A stretch of DNA of 64,000 nt, from assembly GCF_000308295.2 (NCBI RefSeq), contig NZ_HG326653.1, forward strand, positions 765,212 through 829,211. The letters are read 5' to 3'. Under the pieces are notes generated by a model. That model ran no database searches. It saw only the letters and a list, made by a program, of their open reading frames with translations, and had not been told where the DNA came from. The position numbers were made by a program, and so were the translations under genes. Of this stretch, positions 1 through 8,491 are shown piece after piece (within the stretch, counting starts at the first letter, position 1; the number at the start of each line of letters is the position of its first letter). This DNA comes from Afipia birgiae 34632. Lineage in GTDB: Bacteria; Pseudomonadota; Alphaproteobacteria; Rhizobiales; Xanthobacteraceae.

Positions 1-686
1 AATCGATGAGGATCGAGGAAGCTACGCATGCGCTGAGCAAGGCGCTGCTTGAAATAAGCGTAGGGACTTTGCTGCCCGGTGTCCGGAATGCTTTTCAGCA
101 GCGTCGCCTCGAAGTGCGTGGCGATGGGACCCGGCAGCACGTTGACGACGTCAATGCCGAAAGGTTCGACCTCCGGACGCAGGGCGTCGGTCAGCGCTTC
201 GATGGCAAACTTCGTGGCATGATACGCGCCGCCGCCGATCGAACTGACGCGTCCCGCCACCGAACTGACATTGACGATGCGTCCGTGTTTTGCTTGCCGC
301 ATGGCGGGCAGCACCAGCTGCGACAGTCTTAAGCCGCCGAAGACATTGGTTTCGAACTGCAGCCGCAGGGCGTCGAGCGAAATCTCTTCCAGCGGACCGT
401 ACTGGCCATAACCGGCATTGTTGACGAGAACTCCGACCGCGCCGAATTCACGCTCAATGGCATCCACGGCCGCGCGCCTTGCAGTCTCGTCGGTGACATC
501 AAGCGCCAGCGTGCGGCAACCCAGTGCGCGCAGATCGTCGAGCGTCGATGGATCACGGGCGGTTGCGAAAGTCTCATAACCTGCTGCGCGGAAAATCGTC
601 GCCGCGGCGCGGCCGACGCCGCTGGAGCATCCGGTGATCAGCACCGGGCCGGCAGGAGCAGCATGTCGGCCAGAGGCGAGCGTCAT
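1..686 (-). CDS. Short-chain dehydrogenase/reductase, 3' end outside window
   Basis: SDR-family NAD(P)-dependent oxidoreductase, cytoplasmic; the substrate cannot be told. Read leftwards from the ATG at 686, the protein shows the family motifs in order: cofactor-binding TGxxxGxG (TGCSSGVG) near residue 20, VNNAG near residue 88, a catalytic Ser in VSSVGG, and the catalytic YxxxK (YHATK) near residue 155. The frame stays open to base 1, so the C-terminus is missing. Its ATG overlaps the stop of the upstream small gene (ATGA), so the two are probably co-transcribed and translationally coupled. Family assignment is firm; the exact reaction is open. Confidence 0.9.
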   Translation of the reverse strand, partial: MTLASGRHAAPAGPVLITGCSSGVGRAAATIFRAAGYETFATARDPSTLDDLRALGCRTLALDVTDETARRAAVDAIEREFGAVGVLVNNAGYGQYGPLEEISLDALRLQFETNVFGGLRLSQLVLPAMRQAKHGRIVNVSSVAGRVSSIGGGAYHATKFAIEALTDALRPEVEPFGIDVVNVLPGPIATHFEATLLKSIPDTGQQSPYAYFKQRLAQRMRSFLDPHR

Positions 687-901
687 TTGCGGCGGGCGGT
701 TTTCTTCTTGCGCTTCGCGACGGGCGCGGAGGCCTTGGCGCTTCGGCGCAGTGCCTCCCGCAGGTCTTTCGGCACGCCGTGTTTCTTCAGAAGATCGGCG
801 AAGGATTCATCTGCAAGCTCCTGAAGCGTCGCCATCCGGTCCCGTCCGAGCTGCACCAGCGCCTGATAGGTGTTGTCGTCGAATTCGATCACCTTGCGCA
901 T
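683..901 (-). CDS. Small ribbon-helix-helix-like protein, 72 aa
   Basis: Starts at the ATG at 901, preceded by GAGG at good spacing; longer upstream starts have no ribosome site. The sequence opens with a short beta-like segment (MRKVIEFDD) followed by two predicted helices, as in ribbon-helix-helix DNA-binding proteins, and ends in a Lys/Arg-rich tail (KRKKKTARRK). The last codons overlap the start of the SDR gene (ATGA), so it heads a two-gene operon. A DNA-binding or nucleoid role is inference from the layout and basic tail; I do not recognise a named family. Confidence 0.65.
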   Translation of the reverse strand: MRKVIEFDDNTYQALVQLGRDRMATLQELADESFADLLKKHGVPKDLREALRRSAKASAPVAKRKKKTARRK

Positions 902-1301
902 GCCAACCTCTCGTATGACCGCTAGTCGCCAGTATACAAGGGTTCTGCCGCGCCCGGTCAACGCTTTCATCGCGCGGCAAGTGCGACCACGAACAATGCG
1001 CTGGCGGCGGCAGAGGCAATCGTCCGCAGATGATCCCAGAAGGTCCAGTCCTTCAGGTCGCGCATCCACACCGCTGCTGCCGCGGCGCCGTTTTTGCGGC
1101 CGCAGTCCGGCACGCCATTACGCTTGAGCCGAAAGAAGCAGAGCGCATAATCGCACTGTTCAAGCGGATGCTGCCGGACGACACCAGCCGCGCTGGGCTG
1201 ACGACACTCTGCCGAAATCGGGTCACAGATTCGTTGCTTGACGGGCACCCGCACCGGAGGAACGGTTGGTCAGATATTGCCCTGACTGGAGATCGTACGC
1301 G
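902..1301. other. Intergenic stretch with one doubtful small ORF
   Basis: About 400 bases with no convincing gene. On the minus strand a 32-residue frame from an ATG at 1065 to a stop at 967 has a hydrophobic C-terminal half (IASAAASALFVVALAA) and could be a tiny membrane protein, but it lacks a clear ribosome site. The divergent promoters of the small gene at 901 and the DUF3551 gene at 1302 must lie here; I cannot place them. Confidence 0.4.
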
Positions 1302-1559
1302 ATGGACAAGCGGAAAGTCATACTGACAGCGATCGGAATCGCAGCGTTCTCATTTCTCGGCACGGAGTTCTCGGCCGCGTACGACTATCCGTTCTGCAGG
1401 AAAGGCGACGCGGGGCCGGGCGACTGCCGATACGATACTTACGAGCAGTGTTTGGCCGCGATCTCCGGTACGGCTGCTTATTGCCAACCGAATTACTGGC
1501 TTTCTCAGGCTGACCGAAACGCTGTGCCCGTGCGTCCGCGCCGCGTTCCGCGTTACTGA
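1302..1559 (+). CDS. DUF3551 secreted protein, 85 aa
   Basis: Small exported protein of the DUF3551 family, which is abundant in Bradyrhizobium and relatives and has no known function. An N-terminal signal peptide (MDKRKVILTAIGIAAFSFLG) is followed by the family core with conserved cysteines: YPFCRKG, GDCRYDTYEQC and AYCQPN. The four cysteines suggest disulphides in the periplasm. I chose the ATG at 1302 because it places the basic n-region directly before the hydrophobic stretch; an in-frame start 36 bases upstream would add a non-signal-like extension. It has no operon partner. Confidence 0.8.
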   Translation: MDKRKVILTAIGIAAFSFLGTEFSAAYDYPFCRKGDAGPGDCRYDTYEQCLAAISGTAAYCQPNYWLSQADRNAVPVRPRRVPRY

Positions 1560-1852
1560 CACGCAGCGTCCAGTTCGCGGACGGAGCGGCAAATCGCGGA
1601 TACGCGACGTAACTGCAGATCGCCGATGTCTGCCATGCACCACGCCGTGCGTTAAGCTGAATTTTCCCCTAACGCGGCAGGTATCGTCGCACAGATGTGA
1701 TCGCGGATACTTGCGCGGCGCTCTGCGCGCCGAACCGCGAGCGGGCTCGGCCGCCAGGCGTGATCTTAACCGTGTCACTTTACTCAAATGAAAGTCCTGC
1801 ATGTGCCTATGGCCGCGGACGCAGAAGCTCCAGTGTAAGGACCAGCAGAACG

Positions 1853-3703
1853 ATGACCTCAAGGTCGGTCAGGAATCTCGGAGCATTTCTGCGACGGATC
1901 AAGATCCGGCTTTGGCACAGCATGCCGTGCGGCGACGATCACAGCCTGCGCCGCAAGTTGCTGATCGGTACCGGGATTGCGCTCGTTTGCACCGGAATTC
2001 TTGCCACCAGCGTGATCGGCCGGTCGCTCGATGACTATCGGCGCGCCCGCCAGAATCTGCGCGGACTTGAGGGCTACCGGCTGATCCTTGATACCGCAAA
2101 TCTTCTTTCGGCTGAACGCGGGCCCTCGAACAGCGTGCTTGGCGATGCGGGCCTGACGGACGGGACGCTGCGCGAGCGGCTCGTTGTATTCCGCTCCCGG
2201 TCAGACGCCATCCTCGAACAGTTGTCAGCGAGTGGCGGCGTTCCGTCGCATCTGTTGACGCCGGTGAAGGCGCAGCTTCGGGCAGGCCGCCGGGAGGTCG
2301 ACCGCGTCGCGGCCATGCCGCGAGCGAACCGTAGCATCGCCGATGTGCAGGCGGCGATCGAGAGCATGTTTCAGGTCGTCGATACATTTCAATCCGTCGT
2401 TGCCTGGAAGGTGGCGGCCCTCAGTCTATCGAGTCCGGGGTTGGCGGCACCGGTGATGACCGGGCGGATTCTCGGTGAGTTGCGTGAGCATGGCGGTCGG
2501 ATCGCGTCGCAGATCATGGCCCCAATTGCCGTCAGCCAGCCGCTTCAGCTGAAACATCTGGTCGACAGCAACCGGACGCGCGGCCGCATTCTCGAACTGT
2601 GGCGACTGATAGGAGATCAGGACGTCATCAGCCGTGGCAATCCGCTTTTGTCTACGGGTTGGCGCGATGTCGAGCGGATGTTCTTCGGTCAAGGTTTGAG
2701 CATGGTTGACGGGCTTGTCGCGGAAGGCCGCATCTCGGGCAAGTACTCTATGACGGCTGACGAATTCACGGTCCACTTCGTTGAAACGCTGAAGCCGCTG
2801 GAACGCCTGCGCGGAGGTTTTCTCGATATTACACTCGAGCACTTCACCGTGCTTCGCAACGGAGCGCTGGTGACTCTTGTGGTGACGATCGCCATCACCA
2901 CGATCATTCTCGGAATTCTGGCTGGTCTGTTGGTCGCAGCTCAGCGGTTTGTGTTCGGGCCGTTGATGCGGGCGCGGGAAGCCGTGATCGTTCTGGCGGA
3001 GGATCGTCCCACCGTACCATACCCTGAGCCGCGTCACGCCACCGAAATGCGCCGCCTGTTCGACGCCATCGACATTCTTCGCGACAGCCTGGCCGAGCGC
3101 GCGTCGCTGACAAAAAAGCTCAAACAGCAGGCGGAGACCGATGGACTGACCGGCCTTATGAACCGCCGTGCGCTCGATATGATCGGCGAAAGCCATACCA
3201 GCAGTCAGGTCATGGCGGATGGCGCGTGTCTGATTTTGATGGATCTCGATCACTTCAAGGCCATCAACGACCGTTACGGGCATCTCGAAGGCGATCATGT
3301 GCTGAGAGAGTGTGTGCGTGTGGTGCGTCCGATGCTGAAGCCCGGCGATATCTTTGCCCGCTTTGGCGGAGAAGAATTCGTGATTTTGATTCCGGGCGAC
3401 GATCTCGCCGGAGCAAAAGCACTCGCGAAAAGAATCCGCAGCGTGCTGGAAACGAACGAATTTGTTCTGTCGGATGGCACGGCGCTGATCGTCACGGCGA
3501 GTTTCGGCCTCGCCAAAGGCAATCTCGGGCAACTGGCATGGCGGCGGCTCGTCGAGGCCGCCGACGCGGCGCTTTACCGCGCCAAATCCGACGGCCGCAA
3601 TTGCGTGCGCGACTCGCAGCCGTTGCATCCGACGCTGGTGCCCGACCTCCCCGACGATCTGGACGCGAAGGCGCCCACCCGAAGAACCGCCGGCACGCGC
3701 TAG
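1853..3703 (+). CDS. Membrane-bound diguanylate cyclase (GGDEF)
   Basis: About 616 residues. Two membrane segments (roughly residues 39-60 and 340-368) enclose a periplasmic sensor region of about 280 residues, followed by a HAMP-like linker and a C-terminal GGDEF domain. The active-site signature is GGEEF at residues 505-509, and DxDHFKxxND precedes it, so it should make cyclic-di-GMP from two GTP at the inner membrane. The usual RxxD product-inhibition site just upstream reads KPGD, so feedback inhibition may be weak or lost. No EAL domain is present. The start is uncertain: ATG at 1853 or at 1922; the frame is open further upstream but looks non-coding. Confidence 0.9.
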   Translation: MTSRSVRNLGAFLRRIKIRLWHSMPCGDDHSLRRKLLIGTGIALVCTGILATSVIGRSLDDYRRARQNLRGLEGYRLILDTANLLSAERGPSNSVLGDAGLTDGTLRERLVVFRSRSDAILEQLSASGGVPSHLLTPVKAQLRAGRREVDRVAAMPRANRSIADVQAAIESMFQVVDTFQSVVAWKVAALSLSSPGLAAPVMTGRILGELREHGGRIASQIMAPIAVSQPLQLKHLVDSNRTRGRILELWRLIGDQDVISRGNPLLSTGWRDVERMFFGQGLSMVDGLVAEGRISGKYSMTADEFTVHFVETLKPLERLRGGFLDITLEHFTVLRNGALVTLVVTIAITTIILGILAGLLVAAQRFVFGPLMRAREAVIVLAEDRPTVPYPEPRHATEMRRLFDAIDILRDSLAERASLTKKLKQQAETDGLTGLMNRRALDMIGESHTSSQVMADGACLILMDLDHFKAINDRYGHLEGDHVLRECVRVVRPMLKPGDIFARFGGEEFVILIPGDDLAGAKALAKRIRSVLETNEFVLSDGTALIVTASFGLAKGNLGQLAWRRLVEAADAALYRAKSDGRNCVRDSQPLHPTLVPDLPDDLDAKAPTRRTAGTR

Positions 3704-3993
3704 CTCAATCGAACGGCGGTATCACAGGATGGCAGCCGCCGCTTTGCAGTCGGTTGGGCATACGCGTCGGACTCGGATGAGTGCAGGCTTGTCCGTCAAC
3801 CGATGTTTCTGGCTTTGCCGTGGACGAGCCGGTGGCCACGCTCGGTCAGGTAATCACTTCGGATCAGTCAGCCTAAATCAGGCTACCGACCCCCGCACCC
3901 GCTGGAAAATGCGAATATCTTCGCAAACGATTTGAAAATACCCGCCGGCCAACACGCTAATGTCGCGCAGCCTGACCAAAGGAGTTCCTACTC

Positions 3994-5064
3994 ATGCCAC
4001 GCTACAATATTCTCATCCTGGGTGCGTCTTATGGATCGTTGCTTGCGTCCAAGATGATGTTCGGCGGGCACAATGTGAAACTCGTGTGCCTGCCCGCGGA
4101 AGCCGATTTGATCAACGCCGAGGGCTTTCGCGTCAGAATGCCGATTCGTGGCCGCGCGGATCAGATCGAAATCGACTCACGCAGGCTGTCAGGTACGGTG
4201 TCTGCCGCAGGCCCCGCCGATGTGAACCCGGCCGATTACGATCTGATTGGGCTTGCGATGCAGGAGCCGCAATACGGCTCGCCCGGGGTGCGGGAGCTCC
4301 TCGATACGGTGGCGAAGTCGCGGGTGCCTTGCATGTCCATCATGAACATGCCGCCGCTGCCCTACATGAAGCGCATTCCAGGTCTGAACGCGGACAAGCT
4401 GAAGGCCGCTTATACCGCGCCAGCAGTCTGGGACAATTTCGATCCGCGCGCGCTGACACTATGCAGTCCCGATCCGCAGGCAGTGCGGCCTCCGGGCGAG
4501 AAGGTCAATGTACTGCAGGTGACGCTGCCGACCAACTTCAAAGTCGCGCGCTTTGACAATGACGCGAGCAACGAGATCCTGCACAACCTCGAGAAGGACA
4601 TCAGCGCGATACGCTTTGACGCGCCGGAGGGCAAGATCGAATTACCAGTGAAGTTGCGCGTTCACGACTCGATCTTCGTCCCTCTTGCGAAATGGGCGAT
4701 GCTAATGGCCGGCAACTACCGCTGCATCACGGAAGATGGCATGCGAACCGCACAGGAAGCGGTGCATTCCAATCTGCAGGAGTCGCGCGACATCTATGAC
4801 TTCGTGATTGCTCTTTGTATCAAGCTCGGCGCCACGAACAGCGAACTGGTGCCCTTCGACAAATACGCCGCGGCGGCGGAAAGCCTGTCTCGCCCTGCGT
4901 CTGCAGCACGCGCAATCAACAGCGGTGCACTTAATATCGAACGCGCCGACAAGCTTGTGCAGCTCGTCGCCGAGCAACAGGGCATGAGTCATCCTGGTCT
5001 TGATGCTATCGTTGCGCTTGTCGATCGTCGGCTTGACGCCAATCGAAAGAAAGCGGCCGCATGA
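3994..5064 (+). CDS. Ketopantoate reductase-like Rossmann protein
   Basis: 356 residues with an N-terminal dinucleotide-binding strand-turn-helix (ILILGASYGSLLASK, residues 6-20) resembling ketopantoate reductase / ApbA-like 6-phosphogluconate-dehydrogenase-fold enzymes. The glycine motif is GxSxGS rather than GxGxxG, so cofactor use is unsure. The C-terminal two thirds are helical with a hydrophobic core, as in that fold. A strong ribosome site (AAAGGAG) lies nine bases before the ATG. It stands alone between two long intergenic gaps. The fold is probable; no substrate can be assigned. Confidence 0.6.
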   Translation: MPRYNILILGASYGSLLASKMMFGGHNVKLVCLPAEADLINAEGFRVRMPIRGRADQIEIDSRRLSGTVSAAGPADVNPADYDLIGLAMQEPQYGSPGVRELLDTVAKSRVPCMSIMNMPPLPYMKRIPGLNADKLKAAYTAPAVWDNFDPRALTLCSPDPQAVRPPGEKVNVLQVTLPTNFKVARFDNDASNEILHNLEKDISAIRFDAPEGKIELPVKLRVHDSIFVPLAKWAMLMAGNYRCITEDGMRTAQEAVHSNLQESRDIYDFVIALCIKLGATNSELVPFDKYAAAAESLSRPASAARAINSGALNIERADKLVQLVAEQQGMSHPGLDAIVALVDRRLDANRKKAAA

Positions 5065-5615
5065 TTGCGGTTCTGAACACTTGAACCCACGCCGCTATCT
5101 CCGATCAGTCCAGAACAGTTGCTGTCGCCGATCATTGCCTCGGTGGCCATGCGCTGTCGTCGGTGAGCGTGGTCGAAAACGCTGCGCTTGCAATGGCCAA
5201 GCTCTAACGGTTGCCTAAGTTCAGCTTGATGCCGAGCATTTGCCGCGGCCATGATGCGGTTTCGTATGCAAATGGCGCACCCGACACGGCGCTCAGGCGA
5301 TGATCTCGTCGGCTTGAAAGCACCACCCCTGATCGCGAGCGCATTTGCCAAGACGCGGGTTACATCGGCGGCGCCTTCCCTGCGTGCCGTTGCCGTGTTT
5401 CAGAAACCACGATCTCAAATTGGCACAATTTGCACATTGCCCGAAATGGCCGCCAATCAGTTTAAGGTTGACCCGTCGATGGCCGCGGGAGAAGTTCTAC
5501 GGATCAGTCAAAATAGGGAAGAGATGCTGCCGCGATAGTCGCCCGTGCAGGCTGGCCGATTCCGGCGGCGTCAGATTTCAAGCCCTGTGATCGTGGCGTA
5601 GTAGGGAGTAGAGCC
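5065..5615. other. Intergenic, no supported gene
   Basis: About 550 bases. Short open frames on both strands have no ribosome site, no recognisable protein pattern and no consistent codon bias. The promoter for the DUF1254 pair should be near the right end; I see no clear operator or terminator. Confidence 0.4.
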
Positions 5616-6932
5616 ATGAAGCAAATGACCCTTGCGGCTCTTGCGTTCACGTATGTGGTAGCAGCCGCCAACGCGCTGGCGCAGCCCCTCCGCATCTCCG
5701 ACGGTGACGTCACCGACGCTTACATCTATCTGTTGGGTCGGGTGCTTGTGATTCGCCAGGAACATATGGATCGCGGCGCGCCGGGGTTCGCCTACAACAC
5801 GATAAAATACAATCCAATCGGCTCAGCGGATTGGGTGAATCCGAACCTCGATACCGCCTATCTCGAAGCCTGGTTCGCGGTCGATAGCGACACGCCGATC
5901 ATATTTGAAGTGCCGGAGATAAAGGGCCGCTACTACACGGCGCAGATTCTCGATGAATGGGGTGAAGTGATCGCCAACATCAATGATCGGATATTCCCCT
6001 CGAAGCCTTTCGGGAAATTCGCGCTGGTGTATCCCAATTCGACCGCGAAAATTCCCACGGACGCTGCGCGCATCGAACTGCACTCAAGCAAGGCCAAGTT
6101 GCTCGGCCGTGTGGAAATCAAGGATGATAAAGACGAGGCTTTGAAACTCCAGCAGGCGTTCAAGGCGAACGCCCTCGGCACACCAACGATCAAGGCGCCG
6201 CCCGCTATACCGATGTTTGACAATAGGAATCTAATGGGCGTCGAGATTTTTGATGATGTCGACGACAAGCTTACAAGTGCGCTGGACGTCGCTCCAAATG
6301 CCGCTCCGATGCAGCAGAAAGTTCGAGCCGTCGCAGCCTACGTTGCGTCAGGCCAACAGGCGCGGGCCGCTGTCGATGCGCAAATCCGCAAGATCGTCCC
6401 GGAATTCATCGAGTACACCTTTACCAAAAGCGCGCCCTATCGCAATCATTGGGTCGGTGGTAGCGCGGTCGGCAACTACGGCGCCGATTACCGGCTTCGC
6501 ACGGTCGCCAACTATGCCGGCATCTGGGCCAACACGATCGACGAGGTGATCTATTTCGTCGCCACACGCGACACCAACGAGCAGACATTGAATGGCTCTA
6601 ACAGCTATGTCATCCATTTTCCTGCCGACAGGCTGCCGGAAAGTGTCAGTGAAGCCTTCTGGTCTGTCATTCTCGTCGGCGTGCCGGACTACCGCGTCGT
6701 CCCTAATCCGCTCAACAGATTTCACCTCAACAATTTCTCGCCGCTTGCGAAGGGGGCAGACGGCTCGCTGAAAATCGCTGTTGGCCCGAAGCCGGTCGCG
6801 GGTGTGGCTGAATCGAATTGGCTGCCGTCGCCCGAAAGTAAGCCGTTCTCGCTGACGTTCCGAACCTACGTACCCAAAGACCTCGTCAAGCGAGGTGAGT
6901 GGACGCCTTCGCCAATGACAAAGGTGGACTAA
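5616..6932 (+). CDS. DUF1254/DUF1214 periplasmic protein, 438 aa
   Basis: Exported protein with a cleavable signal peptide (hydrophobic core at residues 8-20, cleavage near ALA-Q). The DUF1254 domain follows (residues about 40-180, with the typical WVNPNLDTAYLEAW and GRYYTAQILDEWGEV segments), then a DUF1214-like C-terminal region (FWSVILVGVPDYRVV; LTFRTYVPKD). The family is widespread in proteobacteria and of unknown function. It is followed after 10 bases by a second, divergent member of the same family, so they form an operon and may act together in the periplasm. Confidence 0.85.
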   Translation: MKQMTLAALAFTYVVAAANALAQPLRISDGDVTDAYIYLLGRVLVIRQEHMDRGAPGFAYNTIKYNPIGSADWVNPNLDTAYLEAWFAVDSDTPIIFEVPEIKGRYYTAQILDEWGEVIANINDRIFPSKPFGKFALVYPNSTAKIPTDAARIELHSSKAKLLGRVEIKDDKDEALKLQQAFKANALGTPTIKAPPAIPMFDNRNLMGVEIFDDVDDKLTSALDVAPNAAPMQQKVRAVAAYVASGQQARAAVDAQIRKIVPEFIEYTFTKSAPYRNHWVGGSAVGNYGADYRLRTVANYAGIWANTIDEVIYFVATRDTNEQTLNGSNSYVIHFPADRLPESVSEAFWSVILVGVPDYRVVPNPLNRFHLNNFSPLAKGADGSLKIAVGPKPVAGVAESNWLPSPESKPFSLTFRTYVPKDLVKRGEWTPSPMTKVD

Positions 6933-6942
6933 GGAGGCATCC

Positions 6943-7968
6943 ATGAAGAAGATTGCTCTCGCGGCATTTGCTTCGATTTGGCTGGCGACATCCGCGCAGG
7001 CGCAGTCGTCCGGCAACACAATGCCGGTCTCCGCCGATAACTTCACGCGCGCCGAGAGCGACACTTATTTTTCTAGTGTCGTCAAAAGCGCCGGAAGCAT
7101 CGGCAGGTTCCTCCACCGCCGCGAACTTGAGCCGGTCGACAATCAAATCGTCATCCGCGCGAACCGCGACACGCTGTATTCGGCAGCGGTGTTTGACCTC
7201 GATGCGGGGCCTGTGACGATCACACTACCCGATGCTGGCAAACGCTTCATGTCCCTGATCGTGCTCGATGAGGACCAGTACACGCCTGCTGTATATTACG
7301 GCGCCGGCAGCCACACGTTCACGAGACAAAAGATCGGCACGCGCTACTTGATGCTGGCGCTGCGAACGCTGGTCGATCCTGCCGACCCGAAGGATGTCCA
7401 GCAGGCCAACGCTTTGCAGGACGCTGTCAAGATCAAGCAGAGAAATGCCGGGAAGCTCGAAATCCCGAACTGGGATCCCGTCAGCCATAAGAAAGTAAAG
7501 GACGCACTGCTGGTGCTGGCGTCGACCCTTCCCGATTCCAACAGAGGCTTTGGCACGAGGGAGCAGGTCGATCCGGTGCGCCGTCTCATTTTGAGTGCAT
7601 CGGCATGGGGCGGAAATCCCGACAAGGAAGCCAAGTACCTCAACGTCTTTCCGGCGAAGAACGACGGCAATACCAAGTACCGTTTGAACGTAACGAACGT
7701 CCCGGTCGACGGCTTTTGGTCGATCACCGTTTACGACTCAGAGGGCCGATTTCAGAAAAACCCATACGACGCTTATTCGCTCAACAACATCACCGCGAAG
7801 AAGAGCGCTGATGGTTCGGTCTCCGTCCAGTTCGGCGGATGCGACGGAAAAATCCCTAACTGTCTGCCGATCGTGAAGGGTTGGAACTACATGGTGCGCC
7901 TCTATCGTCCGCGAGCCGAAATCTTGAGCGCCAAATGGAAGTTCCCGGAGGCGCAGGCAGTACAATGA
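6943..7968 (+). CDS. DUF1254/DUF1214 periplasmic protein, 341 aa
   Basis: Second, shorter DUF1254-type protein of the pair. It has a signal peptide (MKKIALAAFASIWLATSAQA, cleavage near AQA-Q), an N-terminal DUF1254 region with ANRDTLYSAAVFDLDAGP (substrate-like strand pattern shared with its neighbour's NLDTAYLEAW), and a C-terminal DUF1214 region (VPVDGFWSITVYDSEG, YNYMVRLYRPR-like end). A ribosome site (AAGGAGG) precedes the ATG. It begins 10 bases after the upstream paralogue and is the last chromosomal gene before the ICE border. Function unknown. Confidence 0.85.
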   Translation: MKKIALAAFASIWLATSAQAQSSGNTMPVSADNFTRAESDTYFSSVVKSAGSIGRFLHRRELEPVDNQIVIRANRDTLYSAAVFDLDAGPVTITLPDAGKRFMSLIVLDEDQYTPAVYYGAGSHTFTRQKIGTRYLMLALRTLVDPADPKDVQQANALQDAVKIKQRNAGKLEIPNWDPVSHKKVKDALLVLASTLPDSNRGFGTREQVDPVRRLILSASAWGGNPDKEAKYLNVFPAKNDGNTKYRLNVTNVPVDGFWSITVYDSEGRFQKNPYDAYSLNNITAKKSADGSVSVQFGGCDGKIPNCLPIVKGWNYMVRLYRPRAEILSAKWKFPEAQAVQ

Positions 7969-8262
7969 ACCGTGCCGGAGCTACCAATGCTTGCTCACTG
8001 GCCAAGCAAATGATTTCCCGTTAGCGAATTCGACAAATCTGAAACTGGGGAGGTTCAGATGGCGAAGATCAAACTGTTGTGCCGCAGCGAGTGCAAACGT
8101 GGGGAGCTCGCAATTGTCACAACTCTTTCGCACTTTAGGCCCTTCAGAGATATCCGATCACCGACCTTGCAAAAATTGCAGTTTTGCACCGCGTGAATGC
8201 GTTCAAGTGGTTGGCCATGGATCGATCTCGGTGGGGAAAAAGAGCATGGTGGAGCGGCGCTG

Positions 8263-8307
8263 CTGGCGCACCCGACACGATTCGAACGTGTGACCTTTGC
8301 CTTCGGA
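8263..8307 (-). other. attL: ICE attachment site: 3' fragment of tRNA-Arg(CCG)
   Basis: On the minus strand these 45 bases read from an anticodon loop (CTCCGAA, anticodon CCG) through the anticodon 3' stem (GGCAA), variable region, a perfect T arm (ACACG-TTCGAAT-CGTGT) and the acceptor 3' strand to CCA. No matching 5' half (GCACCCG acceptor strand) exists beside it, so it is only the 3' part of a tRNA-Arg gene. With an integrase gene 185 bases away, this is the duplicated att core of an element integrated in that tRNA. The orientation puts the element to the right, and the reconstituted tRNA should stand at its far end, outside the window. The preceding bases 7969-8262 hold nothing else I can support. 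Confidence 0.85.
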
Positions 8308-8437
8308 GTTTTTTAGGCTGCCCATCCTAAATGCACGATAGGGCACGCCATGCTACGCCAACCTTATGATCTATATGGACAATTCTGTTTTTTCCGCCGA
8401 AACCCATATCCGAACTTTCGCTCCGATTTCCGTCTTG

Positions 8438-8467
8438 CTGCTTCCGTGGTGCTTCCGCGGAAGCAGC
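8438..8467. promoter_or_regulatory. Nested inverted repeats upstream of int
   Basis: GCTGCTTCCG at 8438-8447 is matched by its complement CGGAAGCAGC at 8458-8467, and the inner 8451-8464 (GCTTCCGCGGAAGC) is itself a perfect palindrome. It lies 24 bases before the integrase start and may be an operator or an integrase arm-binding site. Confidence 0.5.
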
Positions 8468-8491
8468 CCTCTTCAGTGAAGGAGAGGCCAT

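Noticed and set aside
2426-3628. 400-codon minus-strand frame opposite the GGDEF gene
   Set aside because: Shadow of the diguanylate cyclase; no family pattern or ribosome site.
5251-5538. 95-codon plus-strand frame in the 5065-5615 gap
   Set aside because: No ribosome site, no signal or domain, and composition like intergenic DNA.
8263-8340. Complete tRNA gene on the minus strand
   Set aside because: Only the anticodon loop to the CCA end can be folded; no GCACCCG acceptor strand or D arm is present.
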